The notes below the pieces were generated by a model. It was given only the letters and a program-made list of their open reading frames with translations. It ran no database searches and was not told the origin of the DNA. A DNA stretch of 50,591 bases, from NCBI RefSeq assembly GCF_007992075.1, contig NZ_BJZO01000026.1, positions 1 through 50,591 on the forward strand. The letters run 5' to 3'. The position numbers and the translations under genes were made by a program. This stretch comes from Pararhodospirillum oryzae. GTDB taxonomy: Bacteria > Pseudomonadota > Alphaproteobacteria > Rhodospirillales > Rhodospirillaceae. Shown here one piece after another: positions 26,879-34,393 of the stretch (position 1 is the stretch's first letter; every line of letters begins with the position of its first letter).

Positions 26879-27321
26879 GCGACGCTCCCCTGGAGACTCC
26901 GTTCGTCCGCCACCTGGTTCGCCAGGTGCGCGCCCAGGATTCCTATGGGGTGTGGGAAGGCAAGCCCGACGAGGAGTTGCTGGCCCCGTTCATCGTGACG
27001 CGGGCCCAGCGCCGGGAAATGCCGATCATCGCCGACCCGGATCCGGATCTTCTGGCGCGGGTGGAGCAGTTCTACGCCGCCGTGGGCCTGGCCCTGGAGG
27101 AGGCCACCGGTTTGCTGGGGGCCCCCTTGATGAGCCTGAACCACGAGGGCTTCGGGCGGGTGCTGATGACCACCGGGCGCCTGGTGGTGCTGAATCTGTA
27201 TTTGCGCGACATCAACCGCTTTGGCTTCGAGTCCCTGTCGGTGCTCGCGGACAAGGGGGCGGGTCTGGTCGATGAGGCCCGCGCCATGATCGAGCGCTTT
27301 CCCGAGGTCGCCCGCGCCTGA
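26875..27321 (+). CDS. NifX-associated nitrogen fixation protein (DUF269)
   Basis: A 148-residue protein of the family always found beside nifX in diazotrophs. Conserved parts are [44 protein letters not shown] and [20 protein letters not shown]. The molecular role is not established, though it is linked to FeMo-cofactor supply. It is translationally coupled to nifX (ATGA overlap). Confidence 0.94.
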   Translation: MSDAPLETPFVRHLVRQVRAQDSYGVWEGKPDEELLAPFIVTRAQRREMPIIADPDPDLLARVEQFYAAVGLALEEATGLLGAPLMSLNHEGFGRVLMTTGRLVVLNLYLRDINRFGFESLSVLADKGAGLVDEARAMIERFPEVARA

Positions 27322-27501
27322 GGCGCGAGCGTTAACCAAGGCCTCCCGCGCCTGCGGGCGCGGGGGACGGCCCTTTTCACGTTTCTTGTGTGCCTCTTGT
27401 GTGTGTCTTTGGCCCTTTTGTTCCTGATCGTGTGTGCTTCCTGTTCTCCCCCGTGCTCATACAAAAAAGAACCTTGACCCCTGCTTGAAGGAACCGCTTC
27501 C

Positions 27502-27795
27502 ATGCCAGTTACCTTTTCCACCCGGGACGGCTCGCCCTGGGTCCCGTTGTACCTGACCGCCATCAATGATCAGGCCTGCATTGGCTGCGGGCGTTGCTTC
27601 AAGGTGTGTGGGCACGATGTTCTTGAGATGAAGGGCATCAACGAGGACGGCGAGCACTGCGATCCCTACGACGATGACGAGGAGATCGTGCGCAAGATCA
27701 TGACCGTGTCCAACGCGGGCAAGTGCATCGGCTGCGAAGCCTGCGCCAAGGTGTGCGGCACCAACGCCCAGAGCCACGAGGCCGCCGAGGCGTGA
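27502..27795 (+). CDS. fdxB: Nif-specific ferredoxin III (2[4Fe-4S])
   Basis: A 97-residue ferredoxin with two cluster motifs, C26-x2-C29-x2-C32-x3-C36 (CIGCGRCFKVC) and C75-x2-C78-x2-C81-x3-C85 (CIGCEACAKVC), separated by an unusually long acidic insert (about 40-72), which is the FdxB hallmark. It supplies electrons to nitrogenase or to cofactor assembly. AAGGA lies 10 bases before the ATG. The 180-base gap from the previous gene contains a GC hairpin (27345-27364) and a T/G-rich stretch, but no NifA or sigma54 site that I can find. The nifQ start overlaps its stop. Confidence 0.95.
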   Translation: MPVTFSTRDGSPWVPLYLTAINDQACIGCGRCFKVCGHDVLEMKGINEDGEHCDPYDDDEEIVRKIMTVSNAGKCIGCEACAKVCGTNAQSHEAAEA

Positions 27796-28448
27796 GCCCC
27801 GGCCAGCCCACCGGGGGGGAGCGGGCGCCGGTCGCCGGCTCCTCCACCCCGAGGCCCGCGTCCGCCGGCTCCTCCACGCCCACGCCGGCGCCCGCCAGCT
27901 TCTGGACTCCGGGGCCGGTTCCCGAGGGGGTGGACCCCTTCGATCACCGGGTGTTCGCGTGCCTGGTGCGCGCTGCCCTGGCCGACGCCCCGCGACCGCT
28001 GGCCCATGCGCTGGGCCTGGACCCGGCCGCGCTGGCCCGCCTGGGCGCCCGCTATTTTCCCGACGCTCCCCTGGATCCCGGGGCCCCGGACGCCGGCCCC
28101 GACGCCCTGGAGGAACCGGATCTGCGCGCCTTGCTGCGGGCCCATCGCACCCGGGGAATCGAGGAAGAGGCATGGCTGGCCGCGATCGTGGCCCGACGCG
28201 CCCTCAAGCCCGATCACCTTTGGCAGGATCTGGGCCTGGACCAACGCGCCGACCTGACGCGGTTTCTGGAACGCCATTTCGAATCCCTGGCGACGCGAAA
28301 CGTCCACAACATGCGCTGGAAGAAATTTTTTTACCGCACCTTGTGCGAGGCCGAAGGCGTGGTGGTGTGCAAATCCCCCACCTGCGCCGAGTGCGTGGAC
28401 TACGCCGACTGCTTCGGCCCGGAAACCGGGGGGGGATCGCGGGCCTGA
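27792..28448 (+). CDS. nifQ: Nitrogen fixation protein NifQ (molybdenum donor)
   Basis: A 218-residue protein with the NifQ signature C193-x4-C198-x2-C201-x5-C207 at its C-terminus, which holds a Mo-Fe-S cluster donated to NifEN/NifH. Upstream segments FACLVRAALADA, HRTRGIEEEAWLAAIVARRAL and LGLDQRADLTRFLERHF fit the family. The first ~40 residues are a Pro/Ser/Thr-rich repeat (AGSSTPRPAS, AGSSTPTPAPAS) not typical of NifQ. The GTG start overlaps the fdxB stop (GTGA). It is the last nif gene in the window. Confidence 0.93.
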   Translation: MSPGQPTGGERAPVAGSSTPRPASAGSSTPTPAPASFWTPGPVPEGVDPFDHRVFACLVRAALADAPRPLAHALGLDPAALARLGARYFPDAPLDPGAPDAGPDALEEPDLRALLRAHRTRGIEEEAWLAAIVARRALKPDHLWQDLGLDQRADLTRFLERHFESLATRNVHNMRWKKFFYRTLCEAEGVVVCKSPTCAECVDYADCFGPETGGGSRA

Positions 28449-28611
28449 GGGGCGATCCCAAGAAGGGAGCAGCCGGAGCGCCACTCCCTTGATCGTTTTC
28501 GTCCCATCGCGCGGGCTGGCCGGTTTCAAGTCGGGGCGACGGGGCCCCTAGGGCTTTCTCGGCGCGATGCGTCGTTCGGGATAGCAGTGTCCCCTCTTTT
28601 TCCGATGGCAC

Positions 28612-29502
28612 TCAGGCCGCGCGTCGGGCGCACATCGTATCGTGAAGCGCCTGGCGGATTTGTTTGTCGGGGACGATCGTTTCCCCATCCTTTTCAAGGA
28701 TCAAGGGGACGGCTGTGAATGTGGCCGCGATCTTGGTGATCTTGATGCTTCTAAGAAGCGTTTCGCGCTCCGGCTCGGAGAATCTGTTGTAATCCGTCTT
28801 GGCGAGGACGATTTTTTCCAGGTCGCTGATGATGGTGTCGTACACATTCCGAACACGTTCGAGTTCTTCGCAGTACAAATCGCACATTTCGACAATGGAA
28901 TCGAGAATGGGTGTCCCGTTCTCCATTGCCTCCACGGCTTTTGAAACGGAATTTTTGATTTCATCCGCTTTTTCAAGGCTGGAATTGCCTTTGGAATTCA
29001 AAAGGAGGCCTCCAACGGCCAGAAGAGGGCCCGCAACAGCACCTCCCAAAACCGAGGTTCCCAAAGCCATGCCCCCTCCACCCGTGGCGAGTGAACCACC
29101 GCCAAGGGCGGCCAAGGCGGCGTTGTGTGCAGCCACACCCGACAAGGCCGAAATGGCGGTGCCCGTGGATGCGGTTCCCAGGGCCAGGGTGCCGGCGTAG
29201 GCGGCATAGGCGGTCGCGGCACCCAATCCCGCCGCCACGGTGCTTCCTTTCAGAAGATCCAGTGCGCCTAACGAAAGATCCTTGATCTTTTGCAACTCGT
29301 AAACGGTGAACCGAAATTCATCGGCAGCGTAGTGTGCAAAGTCAGGTTTGTTTTTGATCGCTTCGAAGGCATTCGAAAACCGAATGAATCCGGAATGTGT
29401 TTCGGCTTTCATTTTTCCGGAGTTTGCGAGGCTGTCTTGGGCTTTGTCCGTTTTTTCATCGAAGGTAGATTTTTTTTGTATAATATAGTTTTTCGGCATC
29501 AT
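28612..29502 (-). CDS. Gly/Ala-rich membrane-type protein, main part of a frameshifted gene
   Basis: An open frame of 296 residues. From residue 12 (STFDEK) on it seems to continue the protein starting at 29611, which is in another frame; the switch lies in a run of eight A (29470-29477 on the minus strand). With seven A the product would be 332 residues. Residues 86-170 are an extended Gly/Ala/Thr-rich hydrophobic region (GTASTGTAISALSGVAAHNA, GGGSLATGGGGMALGTS, GGAVAGPLLAVGGLLL) like glycine-zipper membrane segments. On either side are charged helical regions. The in-frame ATGATG at 29502 has no proper ribosome site. I recognise no named family. It is third gene of the accessory operon. Confidence 0.7.
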   Translation of the reverse strand: MMPKNYIIQKKSTFDEKTDKAQDSLANSGKMKAETHSGFIRFSNAFEAIKNKPDFAHYAADEFRFTVYELQKIKDLSLGALDLLKGSTVAAGLGAATAYAAYAGTLALGTASTGTAISALSGVAAHNAALAALGGGSLATGGGGMALGTSVLGGAVAGPLLAVGGLLLNSKGNSSLEKADEIKNSVSKAVEAMENGTPILDSIVEMCDLYCEELERVRNVYDTIISDLEKIVLAKTDYNRFSEPERETLLRSIKITKIAATFTAVPLILEKDGETIVPDKQIRQALHDTMCARRAA

Positions 29503-29611
29503 CCTTTATCTTGTTTGCATCCGATATTTTATTCATTCCATTGATGCCGCTCGCGATACCGGTGATGCCGGCCACCGCTGACACGCCAATCAGAATCAAG
29601 GGGAGAGGCAT
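29456..29611 (-). CDS. N-terminal piece of the frameshifted Gly/Ala-rich protein
   Basis: ATG 29611 lies 12 bases after the stop of the cysteine-cluster gene and has AAGGGA eight bases upstream, so it is the better start. It encodes MPLPLILIGVSAVAG and a short helix ending ...YYTKK at the A8 run, then IYLR and a stop. If one A is removed it joins the 28612-29502 frame in register. Sequencing error, recent mutation, or slippage that yields two products are all possible. Confidence 0.6.
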   Translation of the reverse strand: MPLPLILIGVSAVAGITGIASGINGMNKISDANKIKDDAEKLYYTKKIYLR

Positions 29612-29623
29612 GGATTTTATCCC

Positions 29624-29929
29624 TTAAAGATGCCTGAGGATGGAGCAGGCCTGTTTGTTGAGGGCGTGATATTCGGATCGCGACATCACCTCCTTGAAAT
29701 GGATCTCGTACAGGTCGTCGACACGACACTTCAGGGGGCGTTCATCGTAAATTCGGCACAATAAAGTTGAGCGGTCGTAATGGATGCAGCACCCGGTGCC
29801 ATCGTCGAGGTCGCGATAGAGGGCTGATCGTTCGAGATTCCGACAGCAGGCACCGCAAGCGTCGCAGGGAAAGGATTCAAGCGGCGGTGAGGCGGGATCA
29901 CCCAGAGGATCAGAAACTGAGTTTGGCAT
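29624..29929 (-). CDS. YkgJ-family cysteine-cluster protein
   Basis: A 101-residue protein with nine Cys, beginning with the family signature F-x-C22-x2-C25-x2-C28-C29 and continuing C47-C48, C58, C68 and C95 (KCRVDDLYE). Such Cys patterns in YkgJ/UPF0153 proteins are thought to bind zinc or an iron-sulfur cluster; no activity is established. The ATG at 29929 overlaps the end of the upstream 555-residue gene by 20 bases, and the next gene starts 12 bases after its stop, so all three are probably translated from one mRNA. Confidence 0.85.
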   Translation of the reverse strand: MPNSVSDPLGDPASPPLESFPCDACGACCRNLERSALYRDLDDGTGCCIHYDRSTLLCRIYDERPLKCRVDDLYEIHFKEVMSRSEYHALNKQACSILRHL

Positions 29930-31577
29930 CCGCGATCTGCATGAAAGCGTCCAACTCGGGGACGGTTTTGCAAGGCGCCGCCACGCCCAGCTTTTCCAGA
30001 ACCCGATCAAGGCGTAGATTCATGTCCAGGTGGTCTTGGTATAAAATATCGGCGCACTGCCGTAGTCTCGTGGTTTCCGTTCGGAGATGTTCAAGGTCAA
30101 TGCCGCCGATTCGAGCAGCATAGGCTTCATACGCACCGGCAACTTCACGGTAATAATCGGCTTTTTTCTCCATGGATGACTTAAGACTGTTTGCAAAATT
30201 AACGATTGATTTGACCAAGTCGGAGTGGTCCAGGTAATAAAGCATTGTTACGCTTAGAATGCCTGTGATCAGGCTCCCCAGGAACGAAGGGAGGATGTCG
30301 CCAACAATGGGAATGCTGCTGGTCGCGCTGGAGACCTGTGCTTGAATGGTGGCCCCAAGAACAATGGAAATGCCCGTGGAAATGACTTTGAATACGGCAA
30401 GAAGTTTGTCGCCGAGAGGAAGTTTTTCCGGATTAAAAATAAGAATTTTCAGGGCCTCGACGATGGAAGACCATGTTGATCTTATTATCATTCCAGCGCT
30501 TTTGGCGGTGACGGTAATTGTGTTGATCAGCGTGCTTGTTATGGAAGAGAGGATTCCAGCAAGAACACCATCCTTGAATGATGTTATAATTTCTTTGAAT
30601 TTTATCTTTATGGATTCCCATGCTTTTTTTATTGCATTCTTGATTCCATCAAGAAAATACGAAAAATCTTGTTTTTTGGTGATGGCCTCAAAAATTTTTG
30701 GAAAGGCTTTGCGGAGCTCAATCCAAAATTCAACAAAAACAACACCAAGAGCTTGCCGAATGCCAAGCCGTATTCCTTGATTTAAAGCCGCAATTCCGGC
30801 ATGTTCAAAAAATTTTTTGCTGGTATAATATTTCTCAGCCATCTTGCGATCGATGGTCTTTTGGGCCTCGTTTTCGGCTTTAATCAGTTTTTCGTGGTCA
30901 ACGTTTTCTTTTTGTTCAAGTGTTGTTAGGGTTTTTCTAAGGTAATCCTTTTCGTCAGGTAAAAGATCCGGCTTATCAAGCTGATGGCGTAGTTCATTTA
31001 TTTTTTCTATTCTTGACTCGCGTTCGGCCTGGAGTCGAGAAATAAATGCTTCAGCGTCGTCCGCCTTTTTGGATCGATTGATTGATGGGTGAGTGGCTAC
31101 AAGGTTTTCTTCTATATTGGCAAGGTCAGGGCCGTCCATTTCCGCAAGGGTTCTGGCTTTGTCGTCGTGAATTTTTTTAGCGGCGACAACATGATCCAGA
31201 TCGAAGGAATCGTTTTTTGCAATCTGATTTCCTGAATAAGCGTCTTGTAAATTACCTTTTTCTTTGTCCCCTTTGTATTTTTTATTTGTTTCTATATAAT
31301 TTTTATGGCTGTGATAATCCGCGCTTTCATAGTTGCCGCGATTTTCATAGCGTTCTTTTTCTTTTGCGTTTTTGTATCCCGCTTGGGGATCGCGAACCGT
31401 TTTGATGGTGTCGACATCTCCTCCGCGCTGGTCGTTGAACAGCATGAAGTCCAATCCAAACGACGTAACAAGTGATTTGACCACCACCCGTTCGTATTCA
31501 TCGACGAGGCAGTTCTTAACGGGAATGGAGGGGGGAGGTGTCGTCGTGGCGGAGGACAGGCTTGCAGAGGCAGACAT
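29910..31577 (-). CDS. HNH-like nuclease motif plus membrane domain, uncharacterised (555 residues)
   Basis: Residues 20-65 are globular. A Lys/Asn/Tyr-rich region follows (66-120). The motif FDLDHVVAAKKIHDD has D128-H129, N158 lies in ENLVATHP, and N167-R-S-K-K171 closes it: an HNH-like (H-N-N) beta-beta-alpha metal motif without zinc Cys. A charged coiled coil spans 180-250. Hydrophobic stretches at about 333-366, 392-412 and 421-449 look membrane-associated, then a helical tail. Codon use is AT-rich against the GC-rich surroundings, indicating transfer. First gene of a three-gene operon. I can give no family name; the nuclease activity is inferred from the motif only. The ribosome site before ATG 31577 is weak. 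Confidence 0.75.
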   Translation of the reverse strand: MSASASLSSATTTPPPSIPVKNCLVDEYERVVVKSLVTSFGLDFMLFNDQRGGDVDTIKTVRDPQAGYKNAKEKERYENRGNYESADYHSHKNYIETNKKYKGDKEKGNLQDAYSGNQIAKNDSFDLDHVVAAKKIHDDKARTLAEMDGPDLANIEENLVATHPSINRSKKADDAEAFISRLQAERESRIEKINELRHQLDKPDLLPDEKDYLRKTLTTLEQKENVDHEKLIKAENEAQKTIDRKMAEKYYTSKKFFEHAGIAALNQGIRLGIRQALGVVFVEFWIELRKAFPKIFEAITKKQDFSYFLDGIKNAIKKAWESIKIKFKEIITSFKDGVLAGILSSITSTLINTITVTAKSAGMIIRSTWSSIVEALKILIFNPEKLPLGDKLLAVFKVISTGISIVLGATIQAQVSSATSSIPIVGDILPSFLGSLITGILSVTMLYYLDHSDLVKSIVNFANSLKSSMEKKADYYREVAGAYEAYAARIGGIDLEHLRTETTRLRQCADILYQDHLDMNLRLDRVLEKLGVAAPCKTVPELDAFMQIADAKLSF

Positions 31578-31853
31578 GGGGGCTGACCTGACTAGGAGCG
31601 TTTTTCTCGACTTGAGGGTTTGTGAGTGAGAAAAATCCCTCTGAATCTATTTACACCTAAAAATACGCAAAATTCAAGTGTATCATTTAAAATTTAAGCG
31701 ATATTTCATGTGAATTGGAGTCGCGCTGATGGGGCAAGGGAAAGCCGTATTCGGCCATGGGGGCTTTTATCCGGTGCGGCCTTCTTCTCGGACAAACAGG
31801 CGGATTGGTGTCGTGGGGGCGTGATTATCAATCAAGAGGGCGCCCAAGGGTAA
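31578..31853. other. AT-rich spacer upstream of the accessory operon
   Basis: The 31630-31720 part is the most AT-rich sequence of the window (TTTAAAATTTAAGCGATAT within it) and likely contains the promoter of the minus-strand operon starting at 31577. No gene is supportable here. Confidence 0.4.
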
Positions 31854-32159
31854 TCAAGCCGGATAGATCCGGATGCCGAGTCGCTTGATATGATCGAGCA
31901 GGGGCGGAAAGTGTAGCGCGTTCAGGGCCTTGACGTCGAAGCGATAGGGAAGGGGCAGGTCGTCGAGGGCGCTGGCCACCGCTTCGGCCTGCAGCGCGTC
32001 AAGCTCGCCCTCCAGCGCCAGATCAACGTCCGATCCTGGCATCGCGGTTCCCTTGGCGCGCGATCCAAAGAGAAGCGCGCCGCTAACCCCTGGCGTCGCG
32101 GCCAGAACACCCCGGATCAGGGCCAGTTCCCGGGGGGTGAGGCTTGTGGACGTGCTCAT
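31854..32159 (-). CDS. mntA: MNT-type nucleotidyltransferase antitoxin
   Basis: A 101-residue minimal nucleotidyltransferase of the pol-beta fold. The active site is complete: GSRAKG (32-37), D44 and D46 in GSDVDLAL, and the third Asp D75 in RFDVKAL. In HEPN/MNT modules this protein transfers AMP to a Tyr of the HEPN toxin and so silences it. The start overlaps the stop of the HEPN gene (ATGA), the standard toxin-first order. Confidence 0.9.
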   Translation of the reverse strand: MSTSTSLTPRELALIRGVLAATPGVSGALLFGSRAKGTAMPGSDVDLALEGELDALQAEAVASALDDLPLPYRFDVKALNALHFPPLLDHIKRLGIRIYPA

Positions 32160-32569
32160 GACGCCAGACGCTCCATCAGCCAAAGATGCAGATCCTCGAA
32201 CGCGGGCAGGTATCTGTCTTGCACGGCCTGAACCGTGGCGTCGAACGCCTTGGCGTCATAGGTGTGGGACAACAGGTTCCGGTGGGTGATCATGTCGATC
32301 CAGACCTGTCCGTCCCCCAGAATCCGGGCCGCGAAGGCTTCCTTGATGACGGCGCGGGGTGTGACCGGCTCGACCGGCCGCCCTTCGTGTTCCAGGTAAT
32401 CCTTCAGGGTCTTCCAGGCCAGTTCCAAGGTGAAAACGAAACGCTGGACGGTTCCCTCCTTCTCCAGGGCCGACAAGGTGGCAATTCCCTGGTCCACGGG
32501 TTCGCGCAACAGCACAAGGGCCCGATCGAAATTTTGAAACCGCTGTTTCCATCGAACATCCTGGGACAC
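32156..32569 (-). CDS. hepT: HEPN toxin (HepT / nucleotidyltransferase substrate-binding family)
   Basis: A 137-residue all-helical protein of the HI0074/HEPN superfamily (FVFTLELAWKTLKDYLE is the family core). It carries an intact R-x4-H-x-Y motif: R97, H102 and Y104 in HRNLLSHTYD. R and H form the RNase site in active HEPN toxins; the Tyr is the AMPylation target of MNT partners. GTG 32569 has AAGGAG eight bases upstream. The pair probably guards the neighbouring island or acts as an independent toxin-antitoxin module. Confidence 0.88.
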   Translation of the reverse strand: MSQDVRWKQRFQNFDRALVLLREPVDQGIATLSALEKEGTVQRFVFTLELAWKTLKDYLEHEGRPVEPVTPRAVIKEAFAARILGDGQVWIDMITHRNLLSHTYDAKAFDATVQAVQDRYLPAFEDLHLWLMERLAS

Positions 32570-32750
32570 GAGGAATGCTCCTTTTCTCCAAGGGGGAAGC
32601 CTGCCTGGATCGGGGGCGGTTTCTTCCCTTTCTTCATCACATCCGCCCCTTGCATCCCTTCTTCTTGCCCGGACGAACCGTTGGAGCGCCGTGCGGTAAA
32701 TCGGATCCGGGCACGGTGCTCCAACTGTTTGTTTCTTACGTTCGATTGAT

Positions 32751-32775
32751 CCGAAAAGCGTTTCTCACTTTTCGG
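32751..32775 (-). terminator. Hairpin after the DUF815 gene
   Basis: CCGAAAAG and CTTTTCGG form an 8-bp stem nine bases after the stop of the minus-strand DUF815 gene. No T-run follows on that strand, so the role is tentative. Confidence 0.35.
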
Positions 32776-32783
32776 GTCTCGCT

Positions 32784-33677
32784 CTAAACGTCGCTCGGGG
32801 TCGGCAGGGGGCGGCCCAGGCGGCCGGCCAGGTCCTGGATGTATTGCCACGCGGTGCGGCCCGAGCGGCTGCCGCGTGTCACCGCCCATTCCCGGGCCTC
32901 GCGCGCGATTTCCTCGGGGTCCGCGTCCAGGCCATAGGCCTTGGCGTAGCCCAGGACCATCGCCAGGTAGGTCGGCTGGTCGATGTTGTGAAAGCCCAGC
33001 CACAAGCCGAAGCGATCCGACAGGCTCACCTTTTCCTCGACCGCCTCGCCGGCGTGCAAGGCGGTGGACTGTTCGTTTTCCACCATCTCGCGGGCCAGCA
33101 GGTGGCGGCGGTTCGAGGTGGCGTAGAACACCACGTTGGTCGGCCGGCCCTCGATGCCGCCTTCAAGCACCGCCTTCAGCGACTTGTAGCTGGTGTCGTG
33201 GCCGTCGAACGACAGGTCGTCGCAAAACAGCACGCACGCCCGCCCGGCTTCCGCCAGAATGTGCAACAGCGTGGGCAGCGACGGAATATCCTCGCGGTGG
33301 ATTTCCACCAGGGCAAGGCGGGGATGGCCTCCGGCGTCCAGGATCCGGTTGACCTCGGCGTGCACCGCCTTGACCAGCGACGACTTGCCCGTGCCCCGGG
33401 CTCCCCACAGCAGGGCATTGTTGGCCGGCAGGCCCCGGGCGAAGCGCAAGGTGTTCTCGCGCAGCGTTTCCACCTGCCGTCCGATGCCGCACAGCAGCTC
33501 AAGGGGCACGCGATTGACGTGGGGCACCGGTTCCAGGCGCCGGGCGGCCGCGCTCCAGATGAAGGCATCGGCCGCGAACAGGTCGGGCTGGGGCACGGGG
33601 GGCGGGGCCAGGCGGTCCAGGGCGTCGGCCAGACGGGTGAGAACGGCCAGCAGGTCGGGAGCGGGAGACTCGGTCAT
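32784..33677 (-). CDS. DUF815-family AAA ATPase
   Basis: A 297-residue P-loop ATPase. Walker A is GARGTGKSS, Walker B is VLFCDDLSFD, and sensor 1 is VVFYATSNRRHLL; DRFGLWLGFHN and the C-terminal lid follow. The first ~55 residues (about 1-50) are Pro/Leu-rich. The family is common beside yajC in alphaproteobacteria; the function is unknown, though it resembles AAA clamp-loader/DnaC-like proteins. ATG 33677 is set by homology. Divergent from yajC. Confidence 0.9.
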   Translation of the reverse strand: MTESPAPDLLAVLTRLADALDRLAPPPVPQPDLFAADAFIWSAAARRLEPVPHVNRVPLELLCGIGRQVETLRENTLRFARGLPANNALLWGARGTGKSSLVKAVHAEVNRILDAGGHPRLALVEIHREDIPSLPTLLHILAEAGRACVLFCDDLSFDGHDTSYKSLKAVLEGGIEGRPTNVVFYATSNRRHLLAREMVENEQSTALHAGEAVEEKVSLSDRFGLWLGFHNIDQPTYLAMVLGYAKAYGLDADPEEIAREAREWAVTRGSRSGRTAWQYIQDLAGRLGRPLPTPSDV

Positions 33678-33866
33678 GGCGGGCTTTCGCGGGCAGGCGG
33701 GGACAACGGAACCGGGGATCGCATGGGTGTGCTTTCCCCGTCCCTTGGAGTATCTCCTGGCGTTGGGTGTTTGCAAGCCCGGCCGGGGTCGGTATAGTCC
33801 GGACCTCCGGGGGCGGGGCATTCGTCCTTGCGCCCCCCTCGTCCACGCCCACCTCACGAGGCCCCG

Positions 33867-34277
33867 ATGTTCATTTCCCCGGCTTTCGCCGAGTCCGCGA
33901 CCGATCCCGCCGCTTTGATGAACAGCGTGCAGTCGTTCCTGCCGCTGATTCTTATTTTTGTCATTTTCTATTTCCTGCTCATTCGTCCGCAGCAGCGGCG
34001 CATGAAGCAGCACAAGGCCATGCTGGCGGCCATCCGCCGGGGTGACAAGGTGGTCACGACCGGCGGCATCATCGGCACCGTTGCCAAGGTGGTGAGCGAA
34101 CAGGAGCTCAGCTTGGAAATCGCCGAGAATGTGCGCGTGCGTGTGATGCGCGACATGATTGCGAACGTGCTGTCGCGCTCCGAGCCCGCTCCGGGCGCCG
34201 AAAGCAACGACAATCGCGGTGGCGACAAGCCCGAGGGCACCGCCTCGGGCCTCAAGAACCTGCTGACCAAGAAGTAA
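33867..34277 (+). CDS. yajC: Preprotein translocase subunit YajC
   Basis: A 136-residue single-span inner-membrane protein: a hydrophobic segment (about 24-42, SFLPLILIFVIFYFLLI) is followed by RPQQRRMKQHKAM and the conserved cytoplasmic RGDKVVTTGGIIGTV domain. The C-terminal tail (from about 105) is charged and variable. YajC associates with SecDF and supports SecYEG export. It is first in the yajC-secD-secF operon. Confidence 0.96.
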   Translation: MFISPAFAESATDPAALMNSVQSFLPLILIFVIFYFLLIRPQQRRMKQHKAMLAAIRRGDKVVTTGGIIGTVAKVVSEQELSLEIAENVRVRVMRDMIANVLSRSEPAPGAESNDNRGGDKPEGTASGLKNLLTKK

Positions 34278-34393
34278 TCGGGGCGGAACGCGGCTCCCGC
34301 CTGCCGTCGCTGTTTGCGTCTGGCGGGCGGGCCCCGTGTTCCGGTTCTCCCTGGGTCGGTTTTTTTCCCTATTGTGTCTGAAGCAGGGCGATC

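Noticed and set aside
27322-27501. Separate NifA/sigma54 promoter for fdxB
   Set aside because: No TGT-N10-ACA or GG-N10-GC element was found; the T/G-rich tract there is not a recognised site.
28449-31853. Prophage or integron remnant around the accessory cassette
   Set aside because: No integrase, transposase, attachment-site repeats or phage structural genes are visible.
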